From Defluviicoccus sp. (GTDB taxonomy: Bacteria > Pseudomonadota > Alphaproteobacteria > MPNO01): a stretch of 48,583 nt of DNA. The stretch lies in contig JAPPIT010000195.1 in NCBI GenBank assembly GCA_028820505.1, forward strand, positions 1 to 48,583, in the 5' to 3' direction. The notes under the pieces are model-generated. The model was not told the DNA's origin, did no database searches, and was given only the letters and a program-made list of their open reading frames with translations. Of the stretch, positions 32,944 to 41,904 are shown one piece after another. Position 1 is the first letter of the stretch; each line of letters begins with the position of its first letter. The position numbers and the translations under genes were made by a program.

Positions 32944-33168
32944 ATGCGCGAGCTGCTGCGCAGCAACGAGTTGGTCTTTCTCTCCTGGCTCGACGCGTTC
33001 CTGCGGGCCGAGGGAATCGAACCCATCCTCCTGGATACCCATACCAGCGTGCTCGAGGGCTCCACGCTCGCGATCCCGCGGCGGATCATGGTCGAGGACG
33101 ACGATATCGTCCGCGCCCGGCGGCTGGTCGAGGAGGCGGGGGAGGGGCACCGGCTGAGCCCGGGTTGA
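32944..33168 (+). CDS. DUF2007-domain protein
   Basis: 74-residue protein: MRELLRSNELVFLSWLDAFL followed by RAEGIEPILLDTHTSVLEGS and RRIMVEDDDIVRARRLVEEA. This is the DUF2007 signal-transducing-domain type, often found beside a TrmN6-like methyltransferase as here (4 bases apart). The internal ATG is chosen over upstream frames, which read through the promoter region of the divergent synthase gene. Confidence 0.85.
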   Translation: MRELLRSNELVFLSWLDAFLRAEGIEPILLDTHTSVLEGSTLAIPRRIMVEDDDIVRARRLVEEAGEGHRLSPG

Positions 33169-33172
33169 CGGC

Positions 33173-33928
33173 GTGGCGGGCAACGATCGCACGGGTCCGC
33201 TGACCGAAGACCGCCTGCTGGACGGCCGGATCGCCATCCGCCAGCCCAAACACGGGTTCCGGGTCTCGATGGACAGCGTCCTGCTGTCCGCGTCGATCCC
33301 GTGCGAGGACGGGGAGCGCGTGCTGGAACCCGGCGCGGGAGTCGGCGGGGCGGCGCTGATGCTGGCCGCGCGCGTGCCCGGCTGCAGGGTGGTCGGGCTG
33401 GAGCCGCAACGCGCCCTGGTCGGGATCGCGGGCGAGAACGTCCGGCTCAACGCGATGAGCGGGCGGGTGGACATCGTGATGGGCGATCTCGGCAGCCCGC
33501 CGCCCCGCCTCGCCCTGGGCGCCTTCGACCACGTGATGATGAACCCGCCGTTTCACCGGGCCGGCCGCACGCATGCGCCCGCCGAGCCGAGCCGAGCCGC
33601 GTCGCATGTCGAGGGCGACGCCGGGCTGGAAGACTGGATCGCCTTCGGCGTCAGCATGCTTCGCGGCATGGGTACGCTGACCCTGATCCACCGCGCCGAC
33701 CGGCTCGCCGACGTGCTCGCCGCGCTGCACGGCCGGGCGGGCGAGATCGTGGTCTTTCCGCTCTGGCCGCGCGCCGACGGCAGCCCCGCCAAGCGGATCA
33801 TCGTCCGGGCGCGGCGCGGCACCGCCGCGCCGCTTCGTCTCGCCCAGGGGCTGATCCTGCACGAGCGGGACGGTGGCTTCACGCCCGAAGCGGACCGGAT
33901 CTTCCGCGGCGGCGACCTCGACGTGTGA
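33173..33928 (+). CDS. tRNA1(Val) N6-adenine methyltransferase-like (TrmN6)
   Basis: 251-residue class I SAM-dependent methyltransferase. The SAM-binding motif I is LEPGAGVGGAALMLA (51-65) and the catalytic motif is MMNPPFHRAGRTH (122-134), with NPPF typical of N6-adenine methylases. The N-terminal DRLLDGRIAIRQPKHGFRVS matches the TrmN6/YfiC group, which modify A37 of tRNA. GTG start; the DUF2007 gene ends 4 bases before, so the two form an operon. Confidence 0.88.
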   Translation: MAGNDRTGPLTEDRLLDGRIAIRQPKHGFRVSMDSVLLSASIPCEDGERVLEPGAGVGGAALMLAARVPGCRVVGLEPQRALVGIAGENVRLNAMSGRVDIVMGDLGSPPPRLALGAFDHVMMNPPFHRAGRTHAPAEPSRAASHVEGDAGLEDWIAFGVSMLRGMGTLTLIHRADRLADVLAALHGRAGEIVVFPLWPRADGSPAKRIIVRARRGTAAPLRLAQGLILHERDGGFTPEADRIFRGGDLDV

Positions 33929-33946
33929 GCCGGCGTACTCCCCACT

Positions 33947-33976
33947 CGTCATGGTCGGCTAAGGCCGACCATGACG
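33947..33976. repeat. Repeat family B, collapsed copy
   Basis: CGTCATGGTCGGCTAAGGCC plus GACCATGACG: a 30-base version made of only the outermost arms, with no CATCCACG section or T-rich loop. It could be a deletion product of a full copy, or the minimal palindrome of the family. Confidence 0.75.
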
Positions 33977-34065
33977 GAGAAAAAACAAGGGACGGAATTC
34001 AAACCGCGACACCAGTGAGCCGGGCGCCGCTTGGCGAAGCGGGCAGGCGCTTCTATCTATAGGCC

Positions 34066-34971
34066 ATGAACGGCGCGAACCCCGCCGCGGAAGCGCGGAA
34101 AGACCCGCCTCGCCGGCGCCGGCTGTTGCCCTGGCGCCGCCGCAAGGACGCACCTCTGGTCTCGGTCCTGCGTCTCGCCGGGGTCATCGGGCGGGTCGGC
34201 CCGGTACGCGGGGGAAGCGTCACGCTCGCCAACATGGAACGGGCGATCGACCGTGCCTTCGCGCCGAAGCGTCTCGCCGCCGTGGCGCTCTCGGTCAACT
34301 CGCCGGGCGGATCGCCGGTCCAGAGCGCGCTGATCGCCAAACGCATCCGCGCCCGGGCCGAGGAACGCGGCGTCCCGGTTCTGGCCTTCGCGGAGGACGT
34401 CGCGGCCTCCGGCGGCTACTGGCTCGCCTGCGCGGGGGACGAGATATTCGCCGACGAGAACTCCATCGTCGGCTCGATCGGGGTGATCGCGGCGGGGTTC
34501 GGGTTCGTCGACCTGATCGCGCGTCACGGGATCGAACGGCGGGTGCACACCGCCGGCGCGCGCAAGGGCATGCTCGACCCGTTCCGGCCGGAGGACCCCG
34601 AAGAGGTCGAGCGCCTGCGCGCGGTGCAGCGCGACATGCACGAAACCTTCGTTTCCCACGTCCGGGAGCGCCGCGGCCGCCGCCTGAGGGGCGACGACGA
34701 CACCTTGTTCTCCGGCGAGTTCTGGAGCGGACGCCGGGCGATCGAGCTCGGTCTGGTCGACGGGCTTGGCGAGTTGCGCGGCGTCCTGCGCGACCGGTTC
34801 GGCGCCGGCGTCCGGATCCGCCCCGTCGCTGCCCGGCGCGGGCTGCGCCGCCGCCTCGGCCTCGGGGGCTTCGACGGGTCGCCGGCGTTCGGTGTCGACG
34901 TCGGCGCCGTCGGAGCGGAAATCTTGGCCGCGCTCGACGAGTGGGCGATGTGGAAGCGCTACGGGCTGTAG
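34066..34971 (+). CDS. S49-family serine peptidase (SppA/SohB-like)
   Basis: 301-residue signal-peptide-peptidase-type protein. The catalytic serine is Ser115 in EDVAASGGYWLAC, the general-base lysine Lys167 in GARKGMLDPF, and VNSPGGSPVQSA (77-88) lines the active site. There is no membrane segment: the first 30 residues are strongly basic (RRRRLLPWRRRK), so it is probably cytoplasmic or peripherally bound, like short SohB/SppA forms of alphaproteobacteria. Stand-alone gene. Confidence 0.9.
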   Translation: MNGANPAAEARKDPPRRRRLLPWRRRKDAPLVSVLRLAGVIGRVGPVRGGSVTLANMERAIDRAFAPKRLAAVALSVNSPGGSPVQSALIAKRIRARAEERGVPVLAFAEDVAASGGYWLACAGDEIFADENSIVGSIGVIAAGFGFVDLIARHGIERRVHTAGARKGMLDPFRPEDPEEVERLRAVQRDMHETFVSHVRERRGRRLRGDDDTLFSGEFWSGRRAIELGLVDGLGELRGVLRDRFGAGVRIRPVAARRGLRRRLGLGGFDGSPAFGVDVGAVGAEILAALDEWAMWKRYGL

Positions 34972-35022
34972 GCGCCGAAAGGATGGCTTGACCGCCCGCT
35001 CCGCCGGGCGCCAAATGGCGCC

Positions 35023-35253
35023 ATGTTCGGGTTCAGCCTGTCCAAGCTCCTCGTCCTCGCCGCGCTCGTCGCCGCGGTCTGGTACGGATTCAGATGGGTC
35101 CAGCGGCGCCAGCAGCTTCAGCAATCGGCCGATCCGGACAAGATGGAGCGCAGCGCCGAATCGTCGCAGGACCTGGTCGCGTGCAGCCAGTGCGGCGTCT
35201 TCGTGCCGGCCACGGGCAAGCGCTCCTGCGACCGCGCCGACTGCCCCGGCTGA
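35023..35253 (+). CDS. Small membrane-anchored protein with paired CxxC-like motifs (PP0621-like)
   Basis: 76-residue protein. An N-terminal membrane helix (LSKLLVLAALVAAVWYGFRW) is followed by a charged linker and ACSQCGVFVPATGKRSCDRADCPG, four cysteines that could bind zinc (C-x2-C ... C-x4-C). This layout fits the PP0621-type small proteins seen in proteobacteria. 51 bases after the S49 peptidase gene, so possibly cotranscribed. Function unknown. Confidence 0.75.
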   Translation: MFGFSLSKLLVLAALVAAVWYGFRWVQRRQQLQQSADPDKMERSAESSQDLVACSQCGVFVPATGKRSCDRADCPG

Positions 35254-35264
35254 GTCCCCCCTCT

Positions 35265-35354
35265 CGTCACCCCGGACTTGATCCGGGGTCTAGCGGGTCG
35301 CACACGGGCGTTGGAGCGGTTGCTCTGGACCCCGGATCAAGTCCGGGGTGACGG
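35265..35354. repeat. Repeat family C, inverted repeat copy 2
   Basis: Left arm CGTCACCCCGGACTTGATCC plus GGGGTC; right arm GACCCCGGATCAAGTCCGGG plus GTGACGG. Compared with copy 1 at 101-221 (GGCCTTGAGCC), the palindromic cores differ (GGACTTGATCC), with matching changes in both arms. Confidence 0.88.
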
Positions 35355-35456
35355 CAGGGAGGACCGGAATATAAGCCAAAAAAATTCATCTCAAGACAAG
35401 GAGCGGGCTTGACGGGGACACGTTTCGCACCATATTTACTACATGGGGAATGGTAG

Positions 35457-35484
35457 GGGCGCCGGCGATGCCGGCGCCCGTTTT
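35457..35484 (+). terminator. Possible hairpin terminator
   Basis: GGGCGCCGGC, loop GAT, GCCGGCGCCC, then GTTTTC: a perfect 10-base GC stem with a short T-run on the plus strand only. It lies about 200 bases after the 35023 gene and 3 bases before the stop of the convergent Nudix gene. The single G before the T-run and the distance keep confidence low. Confidence 0.45.
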
Positions 35485-35486
35485 CG

Positions 35487-35960
35487 TCACCGGCGCCCGT
35501 CGGTCATTTCCACCGCGCGCGCGACGATCCTTCGGGTTTCGTCCCAGAGCGCGACTTCGGAGAGCCCATCGTGTCCGATCCAGCGCGTCGCCGCCGCGTC
35601 GCTCGCCGCCCGCGCCTCGCCCGAACGCCAGAGCGCCGCGAAGTCGACCAGCGTGTAGTGGTATTTCGCCCGCCCCTCGGCATCCCGGGTGATGCCGTCG
35701 ACGACATCGATGAGGCCGACGATGTCGATTTCGATGCCGGTTTCCTCCGCGACCTCGCGGAGCGCCGCCTGGCGCACCGTCTCGCCGATCTCCTGCGCGC
35801 CGCCCGGGATGCTCCAGCGGTCGGACACCGGCGGCTTGCCGCGCTTGATCAGCAGCACCTCGTCGCCGCGGAAGACGACGACGCCGACGCCGACGATCGG
35901 CCGGTCGGGATAGAGACGGTCGCTGCCCAATTTGTCGCTCCCGGCGTCACGGGTCGTCAT
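35487..35960 (-). CDS. Nudix hydrolase
   Basis: 157-residue Nudix protein. The complete Nudix box runs Gly54-x5-Glu60-x7-Arg68-Glu69-Val-x-Glu72-Glu73-x-Gly75-Ile (sequence GAQEIGETVRQAALREVAEE then TGI). It hydrolyses a nucleoside diphosphate linked to some other group; ADP-ribose-type members have similar DRWSIPGG. Substrate unknown. Single gene, minus strand. Confidence 0.9.
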   Translation of the reverse strand: MTTRDAGSDKLGSDRLYPDRPIVGVGVVVFRGDEVLLIKRGKPPVSDRWSIPGGAQEIGETVRQAALREVAEETGIEIDIVGLIDVVDGITRDAEGRAKYHYTLVDFAALWRSGEARAASDAAATRWIGHDGLSEVALWDETRRIVARAVEMTDGRR

Positions 35961-36047
35961 GGGTAGACATTTTCAGGTCGGCAAATGCGGAAATGTCGAT
36001 CGTCGGCATGGAGTCGGCATGGAGTCGACATCGGACCCGGCAGGCGG

Positions 36048-36647
36048 TCAGGCGCCGAGATGCTTGGCGGGGTCCCAGCCGCTCGGGGCGAGATGCCGCT
36101 CGCCGAATTCGATGGGACGTTCCTCCAGCGGGGTCGCCATGGTGTCGTTCCAGCGGTTGAGCCAGCCGAACAGGCAGACGACGCCGACCAGCTCGACGAT
36201 CTGGTCCTCGTCGAAATGCCGTTTCAGCGCGTCCATGTCGGCATCGGTGACCGCGTTGGGGACGGCGCCCGCCGACTGGGCCATCCGCAGCGCGGCGCGC
36301 TCGGCCTCGGAAAAGAGCGGGTCGGTCTCGTATTCGAAGATCGCCTCGATCTTCTCCGCGGGCACGCCGTCCACCTCCACCGCGGCGCTCGCGGTATGGG
36401 CCGAGCAGTACTGGCACCCCGCCGAGCGGCTGGCCATGTAGGCGAGCATTCGCTTGAGCCCGAGCGGCGCCTTGCCGGGCACGCCGATGACCTCGCGCGA
36501 AAGCCGCGAGAACGCCCGCAGCATCCCCGGCGAGCGCGCCATCGCGAAGAAGCTGTTGGGGACGAAGCCGAGCGCGCGTTCGGCGCGGTCGAAAACGTCT
36601 TCGAGCTCCGGCGCGTCCTCGCGCCGGCGCGGCGTGATCCTCGGCAT
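36048..36647 (-). CDS. Carboxymuconolactone decarboxylase/AhpD-family protein
   Basis: 199-residue peroxidase-related protein with the intact redox site CQYCSAH (Cys78, Cys81, His84). The fold begins ALGFVPNSFFAMARSPGMLR. In contrast to the relative at 21442-21996, both cysteines are present, so alkylhydroperoxidase-type chemistry is possible. Later LVGVVCLFGWLNRWNDTMAT is typical of this subgroup. Start at ATG 36647 with GGGAGG close upstream. Divergent from the lipocalin-like gene. Confidence 0.88.
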   Translation of the reverse strand: MPRITPRRREDAPELEDVFDRAERALGFVPNSFFAMARSPGMLRAFSRLSREVIGVPGKAPLGLKRMLAYMASRSAGCQYCSAHTASAAVEVDGVPAEKIEAIFEYETDPLFSEAERAALRMAQSAGAVPNAVTDADMDALKRHFDEDQIVELVGVVCLFGWLNRWNDTMATPLEERPIEFGERHLAPSGWDPAKHLGA

Positions 36648-36736
36648 GGCGGGCCTCCCGGTCAGGACGGGCGAATATAGCGCCGGCGCGGACGGGCCGA
36701 TAGGTTACGCGGGCGTCCTGAAAGAGGAGAGCATGG

Positions 36737-37108
36737 ATGGTACGCAAGGAACTGGTCGGCACGTGGCGGCTCGCCGATTACCGGCTGACGGCGGCGGACG
36801 GCACGGTGTCGAGGCCGTGGACGGAGGCGAAGGGCTACATCTTCTATGCCGCCGACGGCCACATGTCCTGCTCGGTGGAGCGGCCCGACGGGGAGGGGGG
36901 AACCGACCACCTCACCTATTGCGGCCTCCTCGAATGTCTCGAAGGGGAGAACGTCCACACCATCGAGATGAGCTCGCGCGCCGATCTGCGCGGCACGAGA
37001 CAGCGCCGCAAGGTCGGCCTCGACGGCGACACGATGACGCTGACCGCGGAACCGAGCATCGCCTACGGGCCGGGGTCGAAGGCCGAGATCGTCTGGAAAC
37101 GGGCGTAG
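36737..37108 (+). CDS. Lipocalin-like domain protein
   Basis: 123-residue protein with the lipocalin-like (PF13924-type) pattern: ELVGTWRLADYRLTAADGTV at the N-terminus, then GYIFYAADGHMSCSVERPDG. The beta-barrel may bind a small hydrophobic ligand; often found in catabolic gene clusters. No signal peptide. Function unknown. Confidence 0.8.
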   Translation: MVRKELVGTWRLADYRLTAADGTVSRPWTEAKGYIFYAADGHMSCSVERPDGEGGTDHLTYCGLLECLEGENVHTIEMSSRADLRGTRQRRKVGLDGDTMTLTAEPSIAYGPGSKAEIVWKRA

Positions 37109-37201
37109 CGGCAGCGGCGGCGTTGCTAGCGCAAACGCAAATCCATAGCCTGAAACGCCCTCGGTCGGCGGACCGCCACTGGAAGCCTCGCCGGAAACGT
37201 G

Positions 37202-38077
37202 ATGCTGGGACAGCAACTGATCAACGGGCTGATGCTGGGCGCGTCCTACTCCCTGGTCGCGATCGGCTACACGCTGATTTTCGGCGTGCTCAGGCTGCTC
37301 CATTTCGCCCATGGCGAGGTATTCATGGTGGGCGCGTTCATCGGCCTGCATGTCGTTCTGTGGTTCGCGTTCGCCAATATCTATGTCGCGATAGCGGGCG
37401 CGATGGTCGTTACCGCGCTGCTCGGCTGGATCGTCGCCCGCTTCGCCGTGCAGCCGGTCGACAAGGGTTATCCGCTGGCGCCGCTGATCAGCACGATCGG
37501 CGTGACGATCGTGCTGCAGAACCTCGCCATCAACATCTTCGGCGGCGAGCAGGTCGCGTTTCCCGAGACGATCGAGCAAATCCTCTACCGCATCGGGCCC
37601 CTGACCATCAGCTCGGTGCAGATTTTCATTCTGGCGGTCGCGCTGCTGTCGATGGCGGCGCTCTGGCTGTTCATCGACCGAACCCGGATGGGCCGCGCCA
37701 TCCGCGCGACATCGGAGAGTCATGAGACGGCGGCCCTTCTCGGCGTCGACGTCAACCGCGTGGTCGTCGTCACCTTCGTCGTGGCCTCGGCGCTGGCCGG
37801 GATCGCCGGCGTGCTCGACGGGGTCAAGAACAGCGCGATAACCCCGCACATGGGCCTGGAAGTGGCGGTGAAGGCGCTCGTCGTCATGCTGCTCGGGGGG
37901 TTGGGCAACGTGCCGGGCGCGATGGTGGCCGGCATTCTGCTCGGCATGGTCGAGATCCTGACGGCGAGCTATCTCGGCACCAGCGTCCGCGACTTCTTCA
38001 CCTTCGTGATCCTGATCCTGCTGCTGCTCTATCGTCCCACCGGGCTGTTCGGCACCCGGACGATCGAGTCGGGCTAG
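37202..38077 (+). CDS. livH: Branched-chain amino acid-type ABC transporter permease (LivH), system 1
   Basis: 291-residue inner-membrane permease. It begins MLGQQLINGLMLGASYSLVA with the LivH signature GVLRLLHFAHGEVFMVGAF and about eight hydrophobic segments; GLGNVPGAMVAGILLGMVEI is the conserved C-terminal part. First of five genes of system 1 (H-M-G-F-substrate-binding protein). An in-frame GTG one codon upstream is an alternative start. Substrates could be amino acids, amides or aromatic acids. Confidence 0.92.
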   Translation: MLGQQLINGLMLGASYSLVAIGYTLIFGVLRLLHFAHGEVFMVGAFIGLHVVLWFAFANIYVAIAGAMVVTALLGWIVARFAVQPVDKGYPLAPLISTIGVTIVLQNLAINIFGGEQVAFPETIEQILYRIGPLTISSVQIFILAVALLSMAALWLFIDRTRMGRAIRATSESHETAALLGVDVNRVVVVTFVVASALAGIAGVLDGVKNSAITPHMGLEVAVKALVVMLLGGLGNVPGAMVAGILLGMVEILTASYLGTSVRDFFTFVILILLLLYRPTGLFGTRTIESG

Positions 38078-38091
38078 GCGAGGCGCGCGCG

Positions 38092-39031
38092 TTGTTCGAC
38101 GAATATCTCCGATCGGTCCTGATCTTCGCGGGCATCCACGTTATTGCCGCCTACAGCTTCTACGTCCCGTTCAAGACCGGCCAAATCTCGCTGGGTCAGG
38201 CCGGTTTCATGGGGGTGGGCGCCTATGCGGCCGGCATCGTCACGGCGAAGCTCGGGCTGCCCTTTCCCCTCGGCCTGCTCGCGGGGGGCGTCGCGGCCGG
38301 TCTCGTCGGGGTGGGGGTAGGATTTCCCGCGCTCCGCATCAGGGGGATCTACCTGCTCCTCCTGACGCTGGGGTTTGCCGAGATCGTCCAGGTCATCATC
38401 CTGACATGGGACTACACGGGCGGCGCGCAGGGCTTCCAGAACATACCGTTCCTGGAGAACGCGCTCGTCTGGATTTACGCCATCGTGGCCGTCCTCATCG
38501 TTTTCTTCGCGCGCCTCGAACGGTCGAGCCTGGGACGCGCGATGGATGCCGTGCACGAGGACGAGATGGCGGCCGAGGTGATGGGGGTCGACGTCGTGCG
38601 CGTAAAGCTGTTCGCGTTCGGTCTCGGCGCTTTCATCGCCGGCCTGGCCGGCGCGCTGTTCGCCCATTACTCCACCTATGTCGATTCCGTCACCTTCAAC
38701 ATCCTGATCGGCGTGGAGATCCTGATGTTCGTTCTCGTCGGCGGCGGTTTCAGCTACTGGGGACCGTTGTTCGGCGCGATGTTCCTCTCGCTGCTCCCGG
38801 AATTCCTGCGCGCGCTCCGGGATCCGATGGAGTTGATCCCGGTCTCCTGGACCGAGAACGCACCGTGGAACCGGGTCTATGAGGTCGTCTACGAATTCCT
38901 CGATTTCGAGAACGAGAAGCGCCTGATCGTCTACGGCCTCGTTCTCGTCGTCATGATGATCCTGAGACCGCAGGGGCTGATCACGCGGAACACGATGCGG
39001 CCGTTCCGGTTCGTGCAGCGGCGGATGCACG

Positions 39032-39039
<8 letters not shown>
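38092..39039 (+). CDS. livM: ABC transporter permease (LivM), system 1
   Basis: 315-residue LivM-type permease: SFYVPFKTGQISLGQAGFMG, FPALRIRGIYLLLLTLGFAE and the EAA-like cytoplasmic loop with ALGRAMDAVHEDEMAAEVMG-type sequence (RSSLGRAMDAVHEDEMAAEV). TTG start 14 bases after livH. It ends 8 bases inside the livG start. Pairs with LivH to form the channel. Confidence 0.92.
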
Positions 39040-39828
<789 letters not shown>

Positions 39829-39832
<4 letters not shown>

Positions 39833-40575
39833 CCATCCTCGAAGTCGACGGTCTCCACGCCGGTTACGGCCAGATCCGCGTGCTGCACGGCGTCGGTCTC
39901 TCCATAACGCGCGGCGAGATCGTCGGTCTCATCGGCGCCAACGGCGCCGGCAAGACCACCCTGCTCAAGACGATTTCCGGGCTGATCCGCCCGAACGGCG
40001 GGCGCATTCTCTTCGAGGGGCGCGACATCGTCCGTCTGCCGGCGCACCGGACGGTCGAGATGGGAATCTGCCAGGTCGCGGAGGGGCGGGCCATCCTCAA
40101 GCGCATGACGGTTCTCGAAAACCTCAAGATGGGCGCGCATACCAGGCGGGACGCCGGGGTGGACGCCGATATAGGACAGATTCTGCGGAAGTTTCCGGTG
40201 CTCGACGAACGCCAGACCCAGCTCGCCGGGACGCTGAGCGGCGGCGAGCAGCAGATGCTGGCGATCGGGCGGGCGCTGATGGCGCGGCCCCGGCTGTTGC
40301 TGCTGGACGAGCCCTCGCTCGGCCTGGCGCCGATGATCGTCACGCAGATCTTCCGCACGCTCAGGGGCCTCAGGGAGGAAGGCAACACGATCTTTCTCGT
40401 CGAACAGAACGCCCGCCGCGCGCTCCAGCTCGCCGACCGGGGCTACGTGCTGGAGCGGGGGCGGATCGCGCTGGAGGGGAGCGGGGAGGACCTTCTGAAC
40501 GATCCCGGGGTGCAGCGAACCTATCTCGGGAAGCAAGCCGAGACTACCGGAAATCGGCAAACGCGATTATCCTGA
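39829..40575 (+). CDS. livF: ABC transporter ATP-binding protein (LivF), system 1
   Basis: 248-residue ATPase. Walker A IGANGAGKTTLLKT, signature LSGGEQQMLAIGRAL, Walker B LLLLDEPSLGLAP, switch histidine replaced by Gln/Asn in FLVEQNARRAL as normal for LivF. TTG start overlapping the livG stop (TTGA). Works as heterodimer with LivG. Confidence 0.94.
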
Positions 40576-40600
40576 GAGCAAACCGGAAGAGAGGCAGACG

Positions 40601-41767
40601 ATGAGACACGGATCGATCCTCGCAACCGCCGCCGGCGCGGCGGCTTTGGTGGCGCTCTCGACGGCGCCCGACGCGGCGAAGCTCTCCGGGCGGTCGGTAA
40701 AGGTCGGCGCCCTGGTGCCGATAACCGGCAAGGGGGCGGAGTGGGGCTACACCGCGCGCGAATCCATCAAAATCGCCCAGGACGAGATCAACGCCGCGGG
40801 CGGTATCGGCGGCGTTCCGCTGAAGGTGATCTTCTGGGATACCCAGTCCAAGGAGTCCGAGGGTATCAAGGGCTTCAAGAAGCTGGCGACCCGCGACAAC
40901 GTGCTCGCGGTGTTCGGGCCGTGCTTCAGCTCGATCTACGAGATCCTGGCGCCCCAGCTCGACCGCTACAAGGTGTCGATGATCTCGTATTGCTCGTCCA
41001 AGCCGGGTCTGTCGGAGATGAGCAAGTGGGCGTTCCGCAACACGCTCACCAGCGACAAGCAGCTGGACCCCGTGGTCAAGGCCTGGGCGGACGCATACAA
41101 GATCAAGTCGGCGGTCATCATCCACGACCTGGAGGACGCGGTCTCCAAGGCCGAAGGCGCCAAGATTTTGCCCGTGCTGTTGAAGAAGTACGGCGTCAAG
41201 TTGCTCGGGATGATGACCTATCGGACCAAGGACACCGATTTCTCGGCGCAGATCACCAAGGCCAAGGCGCTCAACCCGGACGGGATCGCGCTGGGCTCGT
41301 GCTATCAGCAGGCCGCGGGGATCGCCAAGGAAGCGCGCAAGCAGGGGCTCAACGCGCCCTTCGTCGGCGGCGCGTGCGCGGGCGCGCCGGGCTTCGTCCA
41401 ACTCGGCGGCAAGGCGACGGAGGGCAGCTACATGTCGACCGCCGCCTGGATCGACGATCCGCGGGAGTCCGTGCAGGCCTATGTCAAGAAGATCAAGGCC
41501 GTCAACAAGGGCAAGAAGCCGCCCTATGGCGGTCCCCGTTCCTACGACTCCACCCACATCCTCAAGATGATCATGGAGAAGCAGGGGGTCACCAACAAGT
41601 CCGACGACCTCGAGGCGGACCGGGACCGCATCCGCCAGGGCTGGGCGGCGCTGAAGGGCTATGACGGGATTTCCGGCGAGACGACCATGAACGAGGTGGG
41701 CGACGGCTCGGGCGCCAGCGCCATCCTCAAGGTGGTCGACGGCAAATACGTCAACGTGTTGAAATAG
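40601..41767 (+). CDS. Periplasmic substrate-binding protein (LivK-like), system 1
   Basis: 388-residue type I periplasmic binding protein. Signal peptide MRHGSILATAAGAAALVALS; mature start near KLSGRSVKVGALVPITGKGA. It contains ARESIKIAQDEINAAGGIGG and FGPCFSSIYEILAPQL. Family members linked to urea, amide, amino acid and aromatic acid uptake look alike, so the ligand is open. GAGAGG precedes the ATG. Followed by a strong hairpin at 41775-41819. Confidence 0.92.
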   Translation: MRHGSILATAAGAAALVALSTAPDAAKLSGRSVKVGALVPITGKGAEWGYTARESIKIAQDEINAAGGIGGVPLKVIFWDTQSKESEGIKGFKKLATRDNVLAVFGPCFSSIYEILAPQLDRYKVSMISYCSSKPGLSEMSKWAFRNTLTSDKQLDPVVKAWADAYKIKSAVIIHDLEDAVSKAEGAKILPVLLKKYGVKLLGMMTYRTKDTDFSAQITKAKALNPDGIALGSCYQQAAGIAKEARKQGLNAPFVGGACAGAPGFVQLGGKATEGSYMSTAAWIDDPRESVQAYVKKIKAVNKGKKPPYGGPRSYDSTHILKMIMEKQGVTNKSDDLEADRDRIRQGWAALKGYDGISGETTMNEVGDGSGASAILKVVDGKYVNVLK

Positions 41768-41774
41768 AAAGCGG

Positions 41775-41819
41775 GCACGCCGGGAACCGGGCCGCGGCGC
41801 GGCACCGGGCCCGGCGTGC
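41775..41819. other. Long GC hairpin between the two transporter systems
   Basis: Outer stem GCACGCCGGG (41775-41784) pairs perfectly with CCCGGCGTGC (41810-41819), with more pairing inside (CCGGG.. with ..CCGGG). No T-run follows, so it is not a classical terminator; it may slow 3'-to-5' mRNA decay after the binding-protein gene. Confidence 0.6.
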
Positions 41820-41904
41820 GATGCGGTGCACCTTGCATGAACAGGACAGTGCTGGCACCTTACGGCCTCTTTGGCCACATCCAACGAACACGCGGGAGGT
41901 TCAC

